Part shown: piece by piece, positions 1 to 7,576 of the stretch | How the letters are laid out: each line of letters opens with the position of its first letter | Position numbering within the stretch: position 1 is the first letter of the stretch | Assembly: GCF_900010725.2 (NCBI RefSeq) | Contig: NZ_LR734855.1 | Location: 53,929 to 93,149, forward strand | Direction: 5' to 3' | DNA: 39,221 bases | From: Planktothrix serta PCC 8927 | Lineage (GTDB): Bacteria; Cyanobacteriota; Cyanobacteriia; Cyanobacteriales; Microcoleaceae | Notes under the pieces: model-generated | Databases searched by the model: none | Seen by the model: only the letters and a program-made list of their open reading frames with translations | Told to the model about the DNA's origin: nothing | Program-made: the position numbers and the translations under genes

Positions 1-70
1 AGATGATGCTCTCCCCCTAACTTCCTCTCCTGGGAGAACAGGGGGAGTGATTAAAATTAAAAATAATATG

Positions 71-115
71 ATAGAAAACTTTAGAAAACTCTACAAAACT
101 CTACAAAACTCTAAC
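71..115. repeat. 10-bp tandem repeat (about 4 units)
   Basis: Four to five successive decamers of the form AAAACTCTAC / AAAACTTTAG lie in an AT-rich stretch upstream of the sensor kinase. The period is one DNA helical turn, so the A-tracts are phased and may bend the DNA. Positions 11-17 (CTCCCCC) and 41-47 (GGGGGAG) just upstream can pair as a hairpin. No gene is seen in 1-279. Confidence 0.75.
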
Positions 116-279
116 AATTTTGATGAAGTTATAGAATAACGTTAAATAATTTCTTACAATAAAGCCAGCATAACAGAGTCCGTAGGTTCAGGGTGGTACA
201 ACAGAAGATCACAGCTTTTTCCCCAAAAAGTGGGTCAACTTTGTTATAAACCCATTTAATCATCGGCAATTTAAAACCC

Positions 280-3060
280 ATGTTTCAATTTTTTAAAGCC
301 TTTTTTGAAAATATCATGATTTTACCGGGATTTTCGCCATCCTGTTACCCGAATGCTGTTAGCAATATTCCCATACAACCGTATATTCTCGGTTCAGAAT
401 GGCTGATTATTGTAGCTCACTACAGTTTAGCATTGTTGCTGATTAACCGTCGGCAAACCCTCCCTGAACTACAGATATCCCAGAATTTACCGTCAACCTC
501 CGGGCTGAGTCGAGTCCTGAAACCCTTTTCCTTCAAGTCTTCAAACTGGCAACTCCCCTTGAAACTTTGGCCGGTTTTAGCATTCGGTTTAATCGCTGAT
601 GGCACCCTACATCTGATGCACCTGTTGAGGTGGAGGTATCCTCTCAATTTGGGTTTAGGCGTGGGTCAAGGAGTGATCACGTTCCTATTTTTACTCAGTG
701 TGGGGGGATTAATTCGGATGCTCACTCCCTCCTCCCCTGGGAGTTCCCCAGCGATACAATCCGTTACCCCTTTAATTTCTTGTGATCTTTGTCAACATAA
801 AATAGCCGCCTCTCAAAACTATTCCACATTAGATAAACTGCGATTAAATTTTTCAAATTTGTTTAAACTGGATGCTGCTTTTCCGTTTAAATTAGATCCT
901 ATGGAAGAAGTTTTAAAACTGACTAAATTTTCCATTGATAAAGCTGCCGATGCTATTTTTTGGGTCGGAGAAGATGGACATATTTTATATGTCAATGATG
1001 CGGCTTGTCGTTCTTTGGGGTATGGGCCAGAAGAATTATTAAATCTAACGATTCATGATATTAACCCGGATTTTCCTGAATCTTCTTGGTCATTACATTG
1101 GAAAATTTTAAGACGTTGCGGTTCTTTGAATATTGAAGCTCGGCATCGTACTAAACATAACCGGGTTTTTCCCGTTGAAATTACGATTAGTCATCTGAAT
1201 TTTAATGGTAAAGAATATCAATGTGCCTTTGCACGAGATATTAGCGATCGCAAACAAATTGAACGGACATTACGCGAACGTCAAGGAGAATTTCGTTCCT
1301 TAGTTTCTAATATTCCCGGTGCAGTTTATCGAGGGATTTTGGAACAGGATCGGCTGATGGTTTTTCTCAGTCAAGGAATTGAAGTTATTACCGGATATCC
1401 GGCCGCAGATTTTATTCAAAATCGAGTCCGATCCTTTAATAGTATTATTCATCCTGATGATATCGCTAAAGTCAAGGGAAAAATTCAGGTGAGTTTGGAA
1501 GCTCGACAGCCTTATATTTTAGAATACCGCTTAATTGCTGTGGATGGAACTATTCACTGGGTTTATGAAAAAGGACAAGTTATTTCGACCGAAGAAGGTT
1601 CAACTTGTTGGTTAAATGGGGCAATTTTTGATATTACAGAAAAGCGCCAAGCCTCGGAAGCCTTGAAAGCCAGTGAAGAACGATTAAAGTTAGCCTTAGC
1701 CGGAACTGATCAAGGATTATGGGATTGGAATTTAGTCACTGGAGAGGTTTATTTTAGTCCTCAATGGAGTTTGATGTTAGGGTATGAAACCAACCAAATT
1801 CAAGGGAAAGCTAGATCTTGGTTAAAGTTAGTTCATCCCGAAGATCGAGATCAAGTGGTTGAAGTTCTCAAACAACATTTAGAGGGAAAAACCCTGTTTT
1901 GTGAAATGGAACATCGAATGTTAAGCCGTTCGGGAGAATGGAAATGGATTCTGAATCATGGTAAAGTTGTGGTGCGGAATGAACATCAACAACCGATTCG
2001 GATGACGGGAACGGTTAAAGATATTAGCGATCGCAAACAAACAGAAGCCGCTTTACGTCAATCCGAAGCCAGAGAACGCGCTAAAGCGGAACAATTAGAA
2101 CTGACTTTAAGAGAATTAGGACAAGCTCAAGCTCAACTGATTCAAACCGAAAAATTATCCAGTTTAGGTCAATTAGTCGCCGGAATTGCCCATGAAATTA
2201 ATAACCCGATCACGTTTATTTATGGCAACATTACTTATGCCAGTCAATATATTCAAGACTTGTTGCAATTAATCGCCCTTTATCAACAGTATTATCCCCA
2301 ACCTGTGGCGGAAATTCAACATCATCAAGAAACCATTGAGTTAGATTTTATTCTCGATGATTTACCCAAAATTTTAGCCTCGATGGAAGTGGGAACTAAC
2401 CGAATTAGAGAAATTGTGCTGTCACTTCGTAATTTTTCCCGGTTGGATGAAGCCGATATGAAACCCGTTAATATTCATGATGGCTTGGACAATACTTTAT
2501 TGATTTTACAACATCGGCTTCGCCCCCAAGGAGGAAACCCCAGAGAAAAATGGAATCCTCCCATTCAAGTGATTAAAGAGTATGGTAACTTACCGAAAAC
2601 TGAATGTTATCCCGGTCAGTTGAATCAAGTTTTTATGAATGTGATCAGTAATGCCATTGATGCTTTATTAGAAGGAGAATCTAAGTTTATTCATCCTCCC
2701 CAATGCCTGAATTCTCCGGCTCCGGGATGGCATATTCCCTCCAGTTCTCCCACCATTCGGATTCACACAGAATTAAATGAAATCAACCGAGTTGTGATCC
2801 GAATTACTGACAATGGAAATGGCATGACAGAACGGGTAAAACACCGTTTATTTGAACCTTTTTTTACCACAAAACCTGTGGGAAAGGGAACAGGTTTAGG
2901 ATTAGCAATTAGTTATCAAATTATTGCCAAACATCAGGGGAAACTGCTCTGCTATTCTGAACCGGGAAAAGGAACAGAATTTGTCATCGAATTGCCTTTA
3001 AAGCAAGAGTTCAGACAAAATTCAAATTTACGCTTAGAAGTACAGTCCTCTACTGCTTGA
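280..3060 (+). CDS. Membrane PAS sensor histidine kinase with divergent ethylene-receptor-like N-terminus
   Basis: Three hydrophobic helices lie at about residues 38-56, 95-117 and 122-148, followed by a linker, three PAS/PAC units (about 215-330, 335-460, 465-590), a short coiled coil, a HisKA box with phospho-acceptor H638 (GIAHEINNP), and an HATPase domain with N-box (SNAIDALL, near 790), DNGNGM and GKGTGLGLAI. The membrane part resembles the ETR1/SynEtr1 sensor: a Pro/Cys-rich start (near residue 15-24), SEWLIIVAHYSL for the first helix and FGLIADGTLHLMHL for the second, but the copper-ligand Cys position is Asp107 while His111 is kept; about 35-45 extra residues separate helices 1 and 2. 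No receiver domain is present, so the response regulator is elsewhere. An AAAAAC/GTTTTT hairpin follows the stop. Kinase call is firm; ethylene-like ancestry is inference. Confidence 0.93.
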   Translation: MFQFFKAFFENIMILPGFSPSCYPNAVSNIPIQPYILGSEWLIIVAHYSLALLLINRRQTLPELQISQNLPSTSGLSRVLKPFSFKSSNWQLPLKLWPVLAFGLIADGTLHLMHLLRWRYPLNLGLGVGQGVITFLFLLSVGGLIRMLTPSSPGSSPAIQSVTPLISCDLCQHKIAASQNYSTLDKLRLNFSNLFKLDAAFPFKLDPMEEVLKLTKFSIDKAADAIFWVGEDGHILYVNDAACRSLGYGPEELLNLTIHDINPDFPESSWSLHWKILRRCGSLNIEARHRTKHNRVFPVEITISHLNFNGKEYQCAFARDISDRKQIERTLRERQGEFRSLVSNIPGAVYRGILEQDRLMVFLSQGIEVITGYPAADFIQNRVRSFNSIIHPDDIAKVKGKIQVSLEARQPYILEYRLIAVDGTIHWVYEKGQVISTEEGSTCWLNGAIFDITEKRQASEALKASEERLKLALAGTDQGLWDWNLVTGEVYFSPQWSLMLGYETNQIQGKARSWLKLVHPEDRDQVVEVLKQHLEGKTLFCEMEHRMLSRSGEWKWILNHGKVVVRNEHQQPIRMTGTVKDISDRKQTEAALRQSEARERAKAEQLELTLRELGQAQAQLIQTEKLSSLGQLVAGIAHEINNPITFIYGNITYASQYIQDLLQLIALYQQYYPQPVAEIQHHQETIELDFILDDLPKILASMEVGTNRIREIVLSLRNFSRLDEADMKPVNIHDGLDNTLLILQHRLRPQGGNPREKWNPPIQVIKEYGNLPKTECYPGQLNQVFMNVISNAIDALLEGESKFIHPPQCLNSPAPGWHIPSSSPTIRIHTELNEINRVVIRITDNGNGMTERVKHRLFEPFFTTKPVGKGTGLGLAISYQIIAKHQGKLLCYSEPGKGTEFVIELPLKQEFRQNSNLRLEVQSSTA

Positions 3061-3062
3061 AG

Positions 3063-3079
3063 AAAAACTCAGGGTTTTT
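3063..3079 (+). terminator. Possible weak terminator after the sensor kinase
   Basis: AAAAAC (3063-3068) pairs with GTTTTT (3074-3079) over a 5-nt loop directly after the kinase stop. The stem is AT-rich and short, so this is a weak call. Confidence 0.3.
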
Positions 3080-3082
3080 AGA

Positions 3083-3148
3083 TATAGCAGTCACCCCAGG
3101 GGTGTTAGGACATAGACTGATGCTTAAAACCGTGCGCCGTACACCCCT
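3083..3148. repeat. Interspersed repeat with TATAGCAG ... GTTAGGACAT motif
   Basis: TATAGCAG at 3083-3090 is followed by GTTAGGACAT at 3104-3113. The same pair of words recurs on the minus strand at 32418-32445 and in degenerate form near 6009-6035. AGGGGTGT (3098-3105) is the exact reverse complement of ACACCCCT (3141-3148), so the copy can fold. Confidence 0.5.
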
Positions 3149-3159
3149 ATGAACCTGTC

Positions 3160-3173
3160 TGTTCCCTGTTCCC
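3160..3173. repeat. STRR heptamer (TGTTCCC)2
   Basis: Two units of TGTTCCC end three bases before the stop codon of the leftward HTH gene. The same heptamer family recurs in both orientations at about 6067-6086, 14793-14855, 18875-18895 and 36147-36175. Confidence 0.7.
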
Positions 3174-3175
3174 TG

Positions 3176-3382
3176 CTATTTGGAAAAGGAGGTTTCTTGA
3201 CTACAAACAACAGCAGAACGTTGGGCTCGGCGCTCTAAGAAATGCTCAACTTCTTCTGTTGTTGTTACCCAGGTTCCTACGTTCTCATCCCAAGCAAACT
3301 CAATGCGATGTCTGAGTCTCAATTGAGAGACTCGTTGATGAGAAACCCCTAAAATTCGCGCTACATCAGACTGTCTTAACAT
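3176..3382 (-). CDS. Small helix-turn-helix DNA-binding protein
   Basis: A 68-residue protein made almost entirely of one HTH: QSDVARILGVSHQRVSQLR is a canonical helix-turn-helix, followed by a basic/aromatic stretch (RLRHRIEFAWDENVGTW) and a helix EEVEHFLERRAQR. It fits a MerR/excisionase-like or phage-type transcription factor. I chose the ATG at 3382; a TTG at 3421 would add 13 residues, but that extension runs through TATAAT-like DNA (on the minus strand) and looks like promoter rather than coding sequence. The gene is isolated, transcribed toward the kinase gene, and ends against a heptamer repeat. Its targets are unknown. Confidence 0.7.
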   Translation of the reverse strand: MLRQSDVARILGVSHQRVSQLRLRHRIEFAWDENVGTWVTTTEEVEHFLERRAQRSAVVCSQETSFSK

Positions 3383-3824
3383 TGAACTTTTTCTACCCAA
3401 AATTGGGATTATAGTTGACAATAGAAATTAAATAAATTCAACACTACTGTTAAATTTATTCGTTTTTATACTATCAGGTTTTTCCAGAAAAAAAATCAGT
3501 ATTTATTCGGAAAAATAATTCCGTAATCTGGCATTTTTCCTTGAAATTACGCAATTATACTGATGGTGTTTGGTAACAATAAATTAAACTTTTAGCCAGT
3601 AATACCCGCAAAATCAAGGAGTTGATGGTAATCACTATTACGGTTTTTATTGTCAGTACATTGAAAAAAAACCGGAGGGACAGGGACATTCCTGTTTTTC
3701 AGGGGGTAGAGCGTGGGGACAAAGGTTATGATTAAAATTCTTGAAGTGATCAGGAGCAGTATGGGATTAAAATTAAGATCAACACCAACTTTTCCAGTGG
3801 CTTTTCAGGAATTCAAGTTAAAAT
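3383..3824. other. Intergenic region between HTH gene and oxygenase
   Basis: This divergent 442-bp spacer must carry both promoters. ACAGG (3680-3684) pairs with CCTGT (3691-3695) followed by a T run on the plus strand, and an A run before the stem gives T8 on the minus strand, so a bidirectional terminator-like hairpin is possible with no known gene to end. No ORF or RNA gene was recognised. Confidence 0.4.
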
Positions 3825-4724
3825 ATGGACAGTTTAACACCAACGCCATCCATTCAAGATATTAGCGTTACCTTGCTTCTTCTCGGTGGCTATCAATATG
3901 GAATCACATTACCCTCTAACTCGCCCTTACTATTAAATTTATTGAATGCTGTGGTTCATCGGACAGAAAAAAATCAAGATGAACCGCCTAAACTGTTTCA
4001 AATTCCTGTCAATGGACAGCAGCAGGCGTTATGGTTTTCTAGTGATTCTTTAGTGGGAGTAATTACAGAACCCCCTATTTTTATTAAAACTCAAACTCCT
4101 GTTCTTCCTGCTACACCTAAAGGGGAAATTTTTAACATTAAATATTGGCAAATTGATAATTTTTTATCCCCAGAAGAACATCACAAACTTCTCGATTATG
4201 CCTTAAAACACGAGCAGGAATTTCAATTAACTGGCCCCGCAACGAATACATCAGACTATCCTGAACATCGGGATTCTCTGGTGTTGTATTATTCTCCAGA
4301 TTTTGCCGATATTATTCTAAATCGAGTTAAGGCTGTGTTCTGGAAAGCATTGGAAAAACTCAATATTCCTCCCTTTCCTATTACTCATATTGATGCTCAA
4401 CTCACCGCCCATAATCAGGGTCATTATTTCCGGGTTCATAATGATAATGGTTCTGAACGAGATGAAACTCGAACCTTAACCTATGTTTATTATTTCTATC
4501 AAGAACCGAAAGCATTTACAGGAGGAGAGTTAGTGATGTATGATACGAAATGGGAAGGTCAATATGCGTATTCAAAATTAGAGAATTTTCAAACAATAGA
4601 ACCCCTCAATAATCGAGTTATCTTTTTTTATAGTGGTTTAATGCACGAAGTTTTACCCGTTCATTGTCCCTCTAAACAGTTCGCCGATAGTCGATTTACA
4701 GTGAATGGTTGGATTAGGAAATAA
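3825..4724 (+). CDS. 2OG-Fe(II) oxygenase (prolyl-4-hydroxylase-like)
   Basis: Residues 105-299 form a double-stranded beta-helix oxygenase with the facial triad visible: H205-N-D207 (FRVHNDNGS), distal H274 (GLMHEVLPV), and R290 (SRFTVNGW) for the 2-oxoglutarate carboxylate. GGELVMYD at 233-240 is the usual strand between them. The family hydroxylates or otherwise oxidises amino-acid side chains or small molecules using 2OG, O2 and Fe(II). Residues 1-100 form a separate region (VTLLLLGGYQYGITLPSNS) that I cannot assign. There is no signal peptide, so it should be cytosolic. Substrate unknown. It is convergent with argF. Confidence 0.85.
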   Translation: MDSLTPTPSIQDISVTLLLLGGYQYGITLPSNSPLLLNLLNAVVHRTEKNQDEPPKLFQIPVNGQQQALWFSSDSLVGVITEPPIFIKTQTPVLPATPKGEIFNIKYWQIDNFLSPEEHHKLLDYALKHEQEFQLTGPATNTSDYPEHRDSLVLYYSPDFADIILNRVKAVFWKALEKLNIPPFPITHIDAQLTAHNQGHYFRVHNDNGSERDETRTLTYVYYFYQEPKAFTGGELVMYDTKWEGQYAYSKLENFQTIEPLNNRVIFFYSGLMHEVLPVHCPSKQFADSRFTVNGWIRK

Positions 4725-4730
4725 TATTCC

Positions 4731-4801
4731 ATCCTTCAATGTTTGCTACAAATACTTGTCGGGTAGCCAATCACTTTTTTCTATAGCAAATATTGAAGGA
4801 T
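4731..4801. terminator. Large inverted repeat between convergent genes (bidirectional terminator or small repeat element)
   Basis: ATCCTTCAATGTTTGCTA (4731-4748) and TAGCAAATATTGAAGGAT (4784-4801) pair over 18 bp with a single G/T-type mismatch, leaving a 35-nt loop. It begins 6 bp after the oxygenase stop and ends 18 bp before the argF stop. A second perfect hairpin, TTAGGGG (4813-4819)/CCCCTAA (4828-4834), overlaps the argF stop. Confidence 0.6.
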
Positions 4802-4819
4802 TTCCTATTAAATTAGGGG

Positions 4820-5743
4820 TTAATCATCCCCTAATAATACGGCTAATAATGCCTTTTGAACGTGCATTCTATTTTCAGCTTCATCCCAAACTTTTGATTT
4901 TGAACCTTCAATCACTTCATCAGTAATTTCTTCATCCCGATGGGCGGGTAAACAATGTAAAACAATCGAATTCTCGGCGGTTTTTTCCATTAATTTAGCA
5001 TTAACTTGATAAGGCTGAAATAGAGGAATTCGGGCTCTGGCTTCTTCTTCCTGTCCCATACTTGCCCAAACATCTGTATAAACAACATCAGCCCCTTTTG
5101 CCGCTTCAATGGGATCATCTGTAACAATGACTTCTGTTTTTCCCTGAGCAATACTTTTCGCTTGTTCAACAATATCAGCATCGGGTAAATAATTAGCAGG
5201 GGTGCCAATTCTAACGTTCATTCCTACCATTGCACAGCCTAATAATAACGAATGAGCCATATTATTAGCCCCATCGCCAAAATAACTTAAAGTCAAATTT
5301 TCTAAGGTTCCAAAACATTCCTGAACGGTCATTAAATCCGCTAAGACTTGACAGGGATGTTCCCGATCTGTTAAAGCATTAATTACGGGAATTTCAGCAT
5401 AATTGGCAAAGGTTTCTAAATCCTTTTGTTCAAAGGTACGAATTGCCATAATATCTAAATAGCGATCTAATACCCTAGCCGTATCAACTAAGGGTTCGCC
5501 GCGACTCACCTGGGTAACATTGGGGTTTAAATCAATCACTTGCCCCCCTAATTGATACATGGCAACAGTAAAACTAACACGGGTTCGGGTTGAAGCTTTA
5601 GAAAACATTAATCCTAAAACTTTATTGCGACGCAATTTAACCATTCCTGATTTTAATTTGGTGGCTAAATCTAATAAAAAATGAAGTTCGTCGATACTAA
5701 CATCCGCTAAACTTAAAAAATCTCGTCCTTTTAAGGTTTCCAT
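4820..5743 (-). CDS. argF: Ornithine carbamoyltransferase
   Basis: Transfers carbamoyl from carbamoyl phosphate to ornithine, giving citrulline in arginine synthesis (cytosol, trimer). Visible signatures: the carbamoyl-phosphate loop STRTR (about residues 51-55), HPCQVLADLMT, the FGDGANNMAHS stretch, and HCLPAHRDEEI near the C-terminus, which is the ornithine-side Cys loop. At 307-308 aa the length is normal. Two ATGs are adjacent (5746 and 5743); GAGG in the leader is 7 nt from the second, which I prefer. The gene stands alone. Arginine is one of the two monomers of cyanophycin, whose enzymes are encoded at 35-39 kb. Confidence 0.97.
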   Translation of the reverse strand: METLKGRDFLSLADVSIDELHFLLDLATKLKSGMVKLRRNKVLGLMFSKASTRTRVSFTVAMYQLGGQVIDLNPNVTQVSRGEPLVDTARVLDRYLDIMAIRTFEQKDLETFANYAEIPVINALTDREHPCQVLADLMTVQECFGTLENLTLSYFGDGANNMAHSLLLGCAMVGMNVRIGTPANYLPDADIVEQAKSIAQGKTEVIVTDDPIEAAKGADVVYTDVWASMGQEEEARARIPLFQPYQVNAKLMEKTAENSIVLHCLPAHRDEEITDEVIEGSKSKVWDEAENRMHVQKALLAVLLGDD

Positions 5744-5777
5744 CATTATTCCTCAGTAATTATGTTCAGTTCCCAGC

Positions 5778-5945
5778 GCCCGGAAATAAATTTCGGGCGT
5801 AGGGGCGGGTTCAGTGGGGTTGCGGTTAATCAGAAAAGATCTTGTTGAACCCGCCCCTACAAACCCGTTAAAACGGGTTAAGAAAGACAGGTATTTAGTT
5901 ATCTTTAGATAACTTTAGCTTTGAGCCTGAAATTTATTTCAAGGC
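5778..5945 (+). repeat. Multi-hairpin interspersed repeat, copy 1, with a nested second repeat
   Basis: Hairpins in order: GCCCG/CGGGC (5778-5798), AACCCGTTAAAACGGGTT (5862-5879), GTTATCTTTAGATAAC (5898-5913), and GCC-TGAAA/TTTCA-GGC (5925-5945). Copy 2 at 14883-14998 has the same four in reverse-complement order. Between the first and second hairpin a 62-bp GTAGGGGCGGGTT element (5799-5860) has inserted in copy 1 only. Confidence 0.75.
5799..5860. repeat. GTAGGGGCGGGTTCA inverted-repeat element
   Basis: GTAGGGGCGGGTTCA (5799-5813) and TGAACCCGCCCCTAC (5846-5860) are perfect 15-bp inverted arms around a 32-nt loop. The same arms recur three or more times in 39011-39221. Confidence 0.85.
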
Positions 5946-6102
5946 TTTTAGGCTTAAGTTGACACTGATGGAGGGAACCTCACCTCTACAAAACCAGGGT
6001 TGTTTTATAAGAGTATTCAAGGCAATTAGGACATTAAAGCTTGCAACTTTCTGTTCTATTCCCTATTCCCTGTTCCCTGTTCCCTTATAATTTTAAAGTT
6101 TT
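5946..6102. other. Rest of the argF-dusB spacer
   Basis: With the repeats just listed, the whole 356-bp gap between dusB and argF is mostly repeat DNA. A degenerate copy of the TATAGCAG/GTTAGGACAT repeat is at 6009-6035 and STRR heptamers (TATTCCC/TGTTCCC) at about 6058-6086 end just before the dusB stop. No gene seen. Confidence 0.55.
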
Positions 6103-7128
6103 CTAGGCAACAAAACTGTTCCGAGCTAACTGATTTATAGCATTATCTAATAATTGCCATCCTTGGGCTAAGGTTTCAATTTTGGCCAAATGATCCCGTA
6201 ATTCCTGCGCCCCAGGAAACCCTTTAGCATACCAGGTTAAATGCTTTCGAGATTGATAAATTCCCCGTTGTCCTTTATAGTCCCATAACGCTTGCAGGTG
6301 TTCTTTTGCACATTGCAACCGTTCAATTACTGAGGGCGGTGTTTTCAATATTCCGGTTTTCAGAAAATAGTCAATTTCTCCCACTAAAAACGGATAACCC
6401 AGGGTTCCCCGTGAACACATCACCCCATCAGCCCCCGTTTGTTGTAAACATTGAATCGCTGTTTCCACTGAAAAAATATCGCCATTAGCAATCACGGGAA
6501 TCCTTAACTGTTCCTTAACCTGTCGAATCCAGTCCCATTTTGCCTGACCGTTGTAACCTTGGGCGCGTGTCCGAGCGTGAATGGTGATCATTTTTGCTCC
6601 CGCATCCTGCATTCTACGGGCAAAATCCAAAATCGTGATTTCTTCATCGCTCCAACCAATCCGAGTTTTTACGGTGACAGGCACATCCACCGCCTCAACC
6701 ACTGACCGGACAATGGTTTCCGCGATTTCCGGTTGTCGCAATAACGAAGACCCGCCCCCATTTTTAGTAATTTTATTCACCGGACACCCCATATTAATAT
6801 CAATGGTATCGGCCCCTTCCTGAACGGCTTTTTGAGCGGCATCGGCTAAAAAATTGGGGCGACAGTCAAACAGTTGAATACTGATGGGGCGTTCATTCGG
6901 GTCAATCTCCATCATTTTAGGTCGTCTCTGAACATGACAGACCTCGCTGGCGTGCACCATTTCGGTATACATCATCGAGTCCGGGGCGTAGCGACGCACC
7001 AAACGCCGAAATACCAAGTCTGTGACACCGGATAGGGGGGATTGTAACACCCGACTATTGACTTCTACTGTGCCAATTTTCAGGGGTGTGGATAAATGTT
7101 GTTTTAATTCGGCTGAGAGAACAGACAT
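6103..7128 (-). CDS. dusB: tRNA-dihydrouridine synthase (DusB type)
   Basis: An FMN/NADPH enzyme that reduces uridine to dihydrouridine in tRNA. Visible: N-terminal LQSPLSGVTDLVFRRL, the catalytic-Cys motif INMGCPVNKITKNGGGSSLL with C115, VPVTVKTRIGW, ITIHARTRAQGY, and VIANGDIFS for flavin phosphate binding, then GVMCSRGTLGYPFLV. Length 341 aa fits the family. The C-terminal helical tRNA-binding region is present. It is divergent from the small membrane-protein gene that begins 96 bp away. No strong Shine-Dalgarno is seen. DusB is chosen over DusA/C by overall resemblance; subclass is somewhat less sure than family. Confidence 0.93.
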   Translation of the reverse strand: MSVLSAELKQHLSTPLKIGTVEVNSRVLQSPLSGVTDLVFRRLVRRYAPDSMMYTEMVHASEVCHVQRRPKMMEIDPNERPISIQLFDCRPNFLADAAQKAVQEGADTIDINMGCPVNKITKNGGGSSLLRQPEIAETIVRSVVEAVDVPVTVKTRIGWSDEEITILDFARRMQDAGAKMITIHARTRAQGYNGQAKWDWIRQVKEQLRIPVIANGDIFSVETAIQCLQQTGADGVMCSRGTLGYPFLVGEIDYFLKTGILKTPPSVIERLQCAKEHLQALWDYKGQRGIYQSRKHLTWYAKGFPGAQELRDHLAKIETLAQGWQLLDNAINQLARNSFVA

Positions 7129-7224
7129 GGTTTCTAAGGAGCAAATCTCGCAGGTCAGACTCTCTATATATTAAAATAGATTCACCCTTTCTGGGCATCA
7201 CTCTTTAACTCATTATTAGATTTT

Positions 7225-7512
7225 ATGATGAACCTTCCCCCGAATAATCGTGACCCGTTTAATCAGAATGGAAACGCGAATAAATTGCACTTTCCTCAAG
7301 CTGAATCGACTGAAATTACTGAAGAAATAGAAGATGTTAAAGGTCGAGACTATGATCCAAGAACGCTAAAAATTATTCAACGTTCTTTTATTCTTTTAAC
7401 AGTCATTGGGTTAATTGTTGGAGTGTTTATGGCTGCGGGGGTTTTGTATTTAATGCAAAAATTTAATATTACTGGACGTCCGGCACAATTGGAACAGCCA
7501 ATTAATCGATAA
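7225..7512 (+). CDS. Small single-pass membrane protein, unknown function
   Basis: 95 residues: a polar, acidic N-terminal half (ESTEITEEIEDVKGRDYDPRT) and one membrane helix at about 54-78 (SFILLTVIGLIVGVFMAAGVLYLM), ending in a short tail. ATG codons at 7225 and 7228 are equally possible; no clear ribosome site. The acidic cytoplasmic region plus single helix is seen in many uncharacterised cyanobacterial proteins. I do not recognise a family. It is divergent from dusB and convergent with the channel gene. Confidence 0.65.
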   Translation: MMNLPPNNRDPFNQNGNANKLHFPQAESTEITEEIEDVKGRDYDPRTLKIIQRSFILLTVIGLIVGVFMAAGVLYLMQKFNITGRPAQLEQPINR

Positions 7513-7576
7513 ACCTTCAATAATTAGCAGTTTTTAGCTTATTAATTGGGCTAATCACTGGATTAATTCGGGAAAA

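Noticed and set aside
4705-4926. A 73-aa plus-strand ORF between oxygenase and argF
   Set aside because: Runs through the inverted repeat and antisense to argF; no family resemblance.
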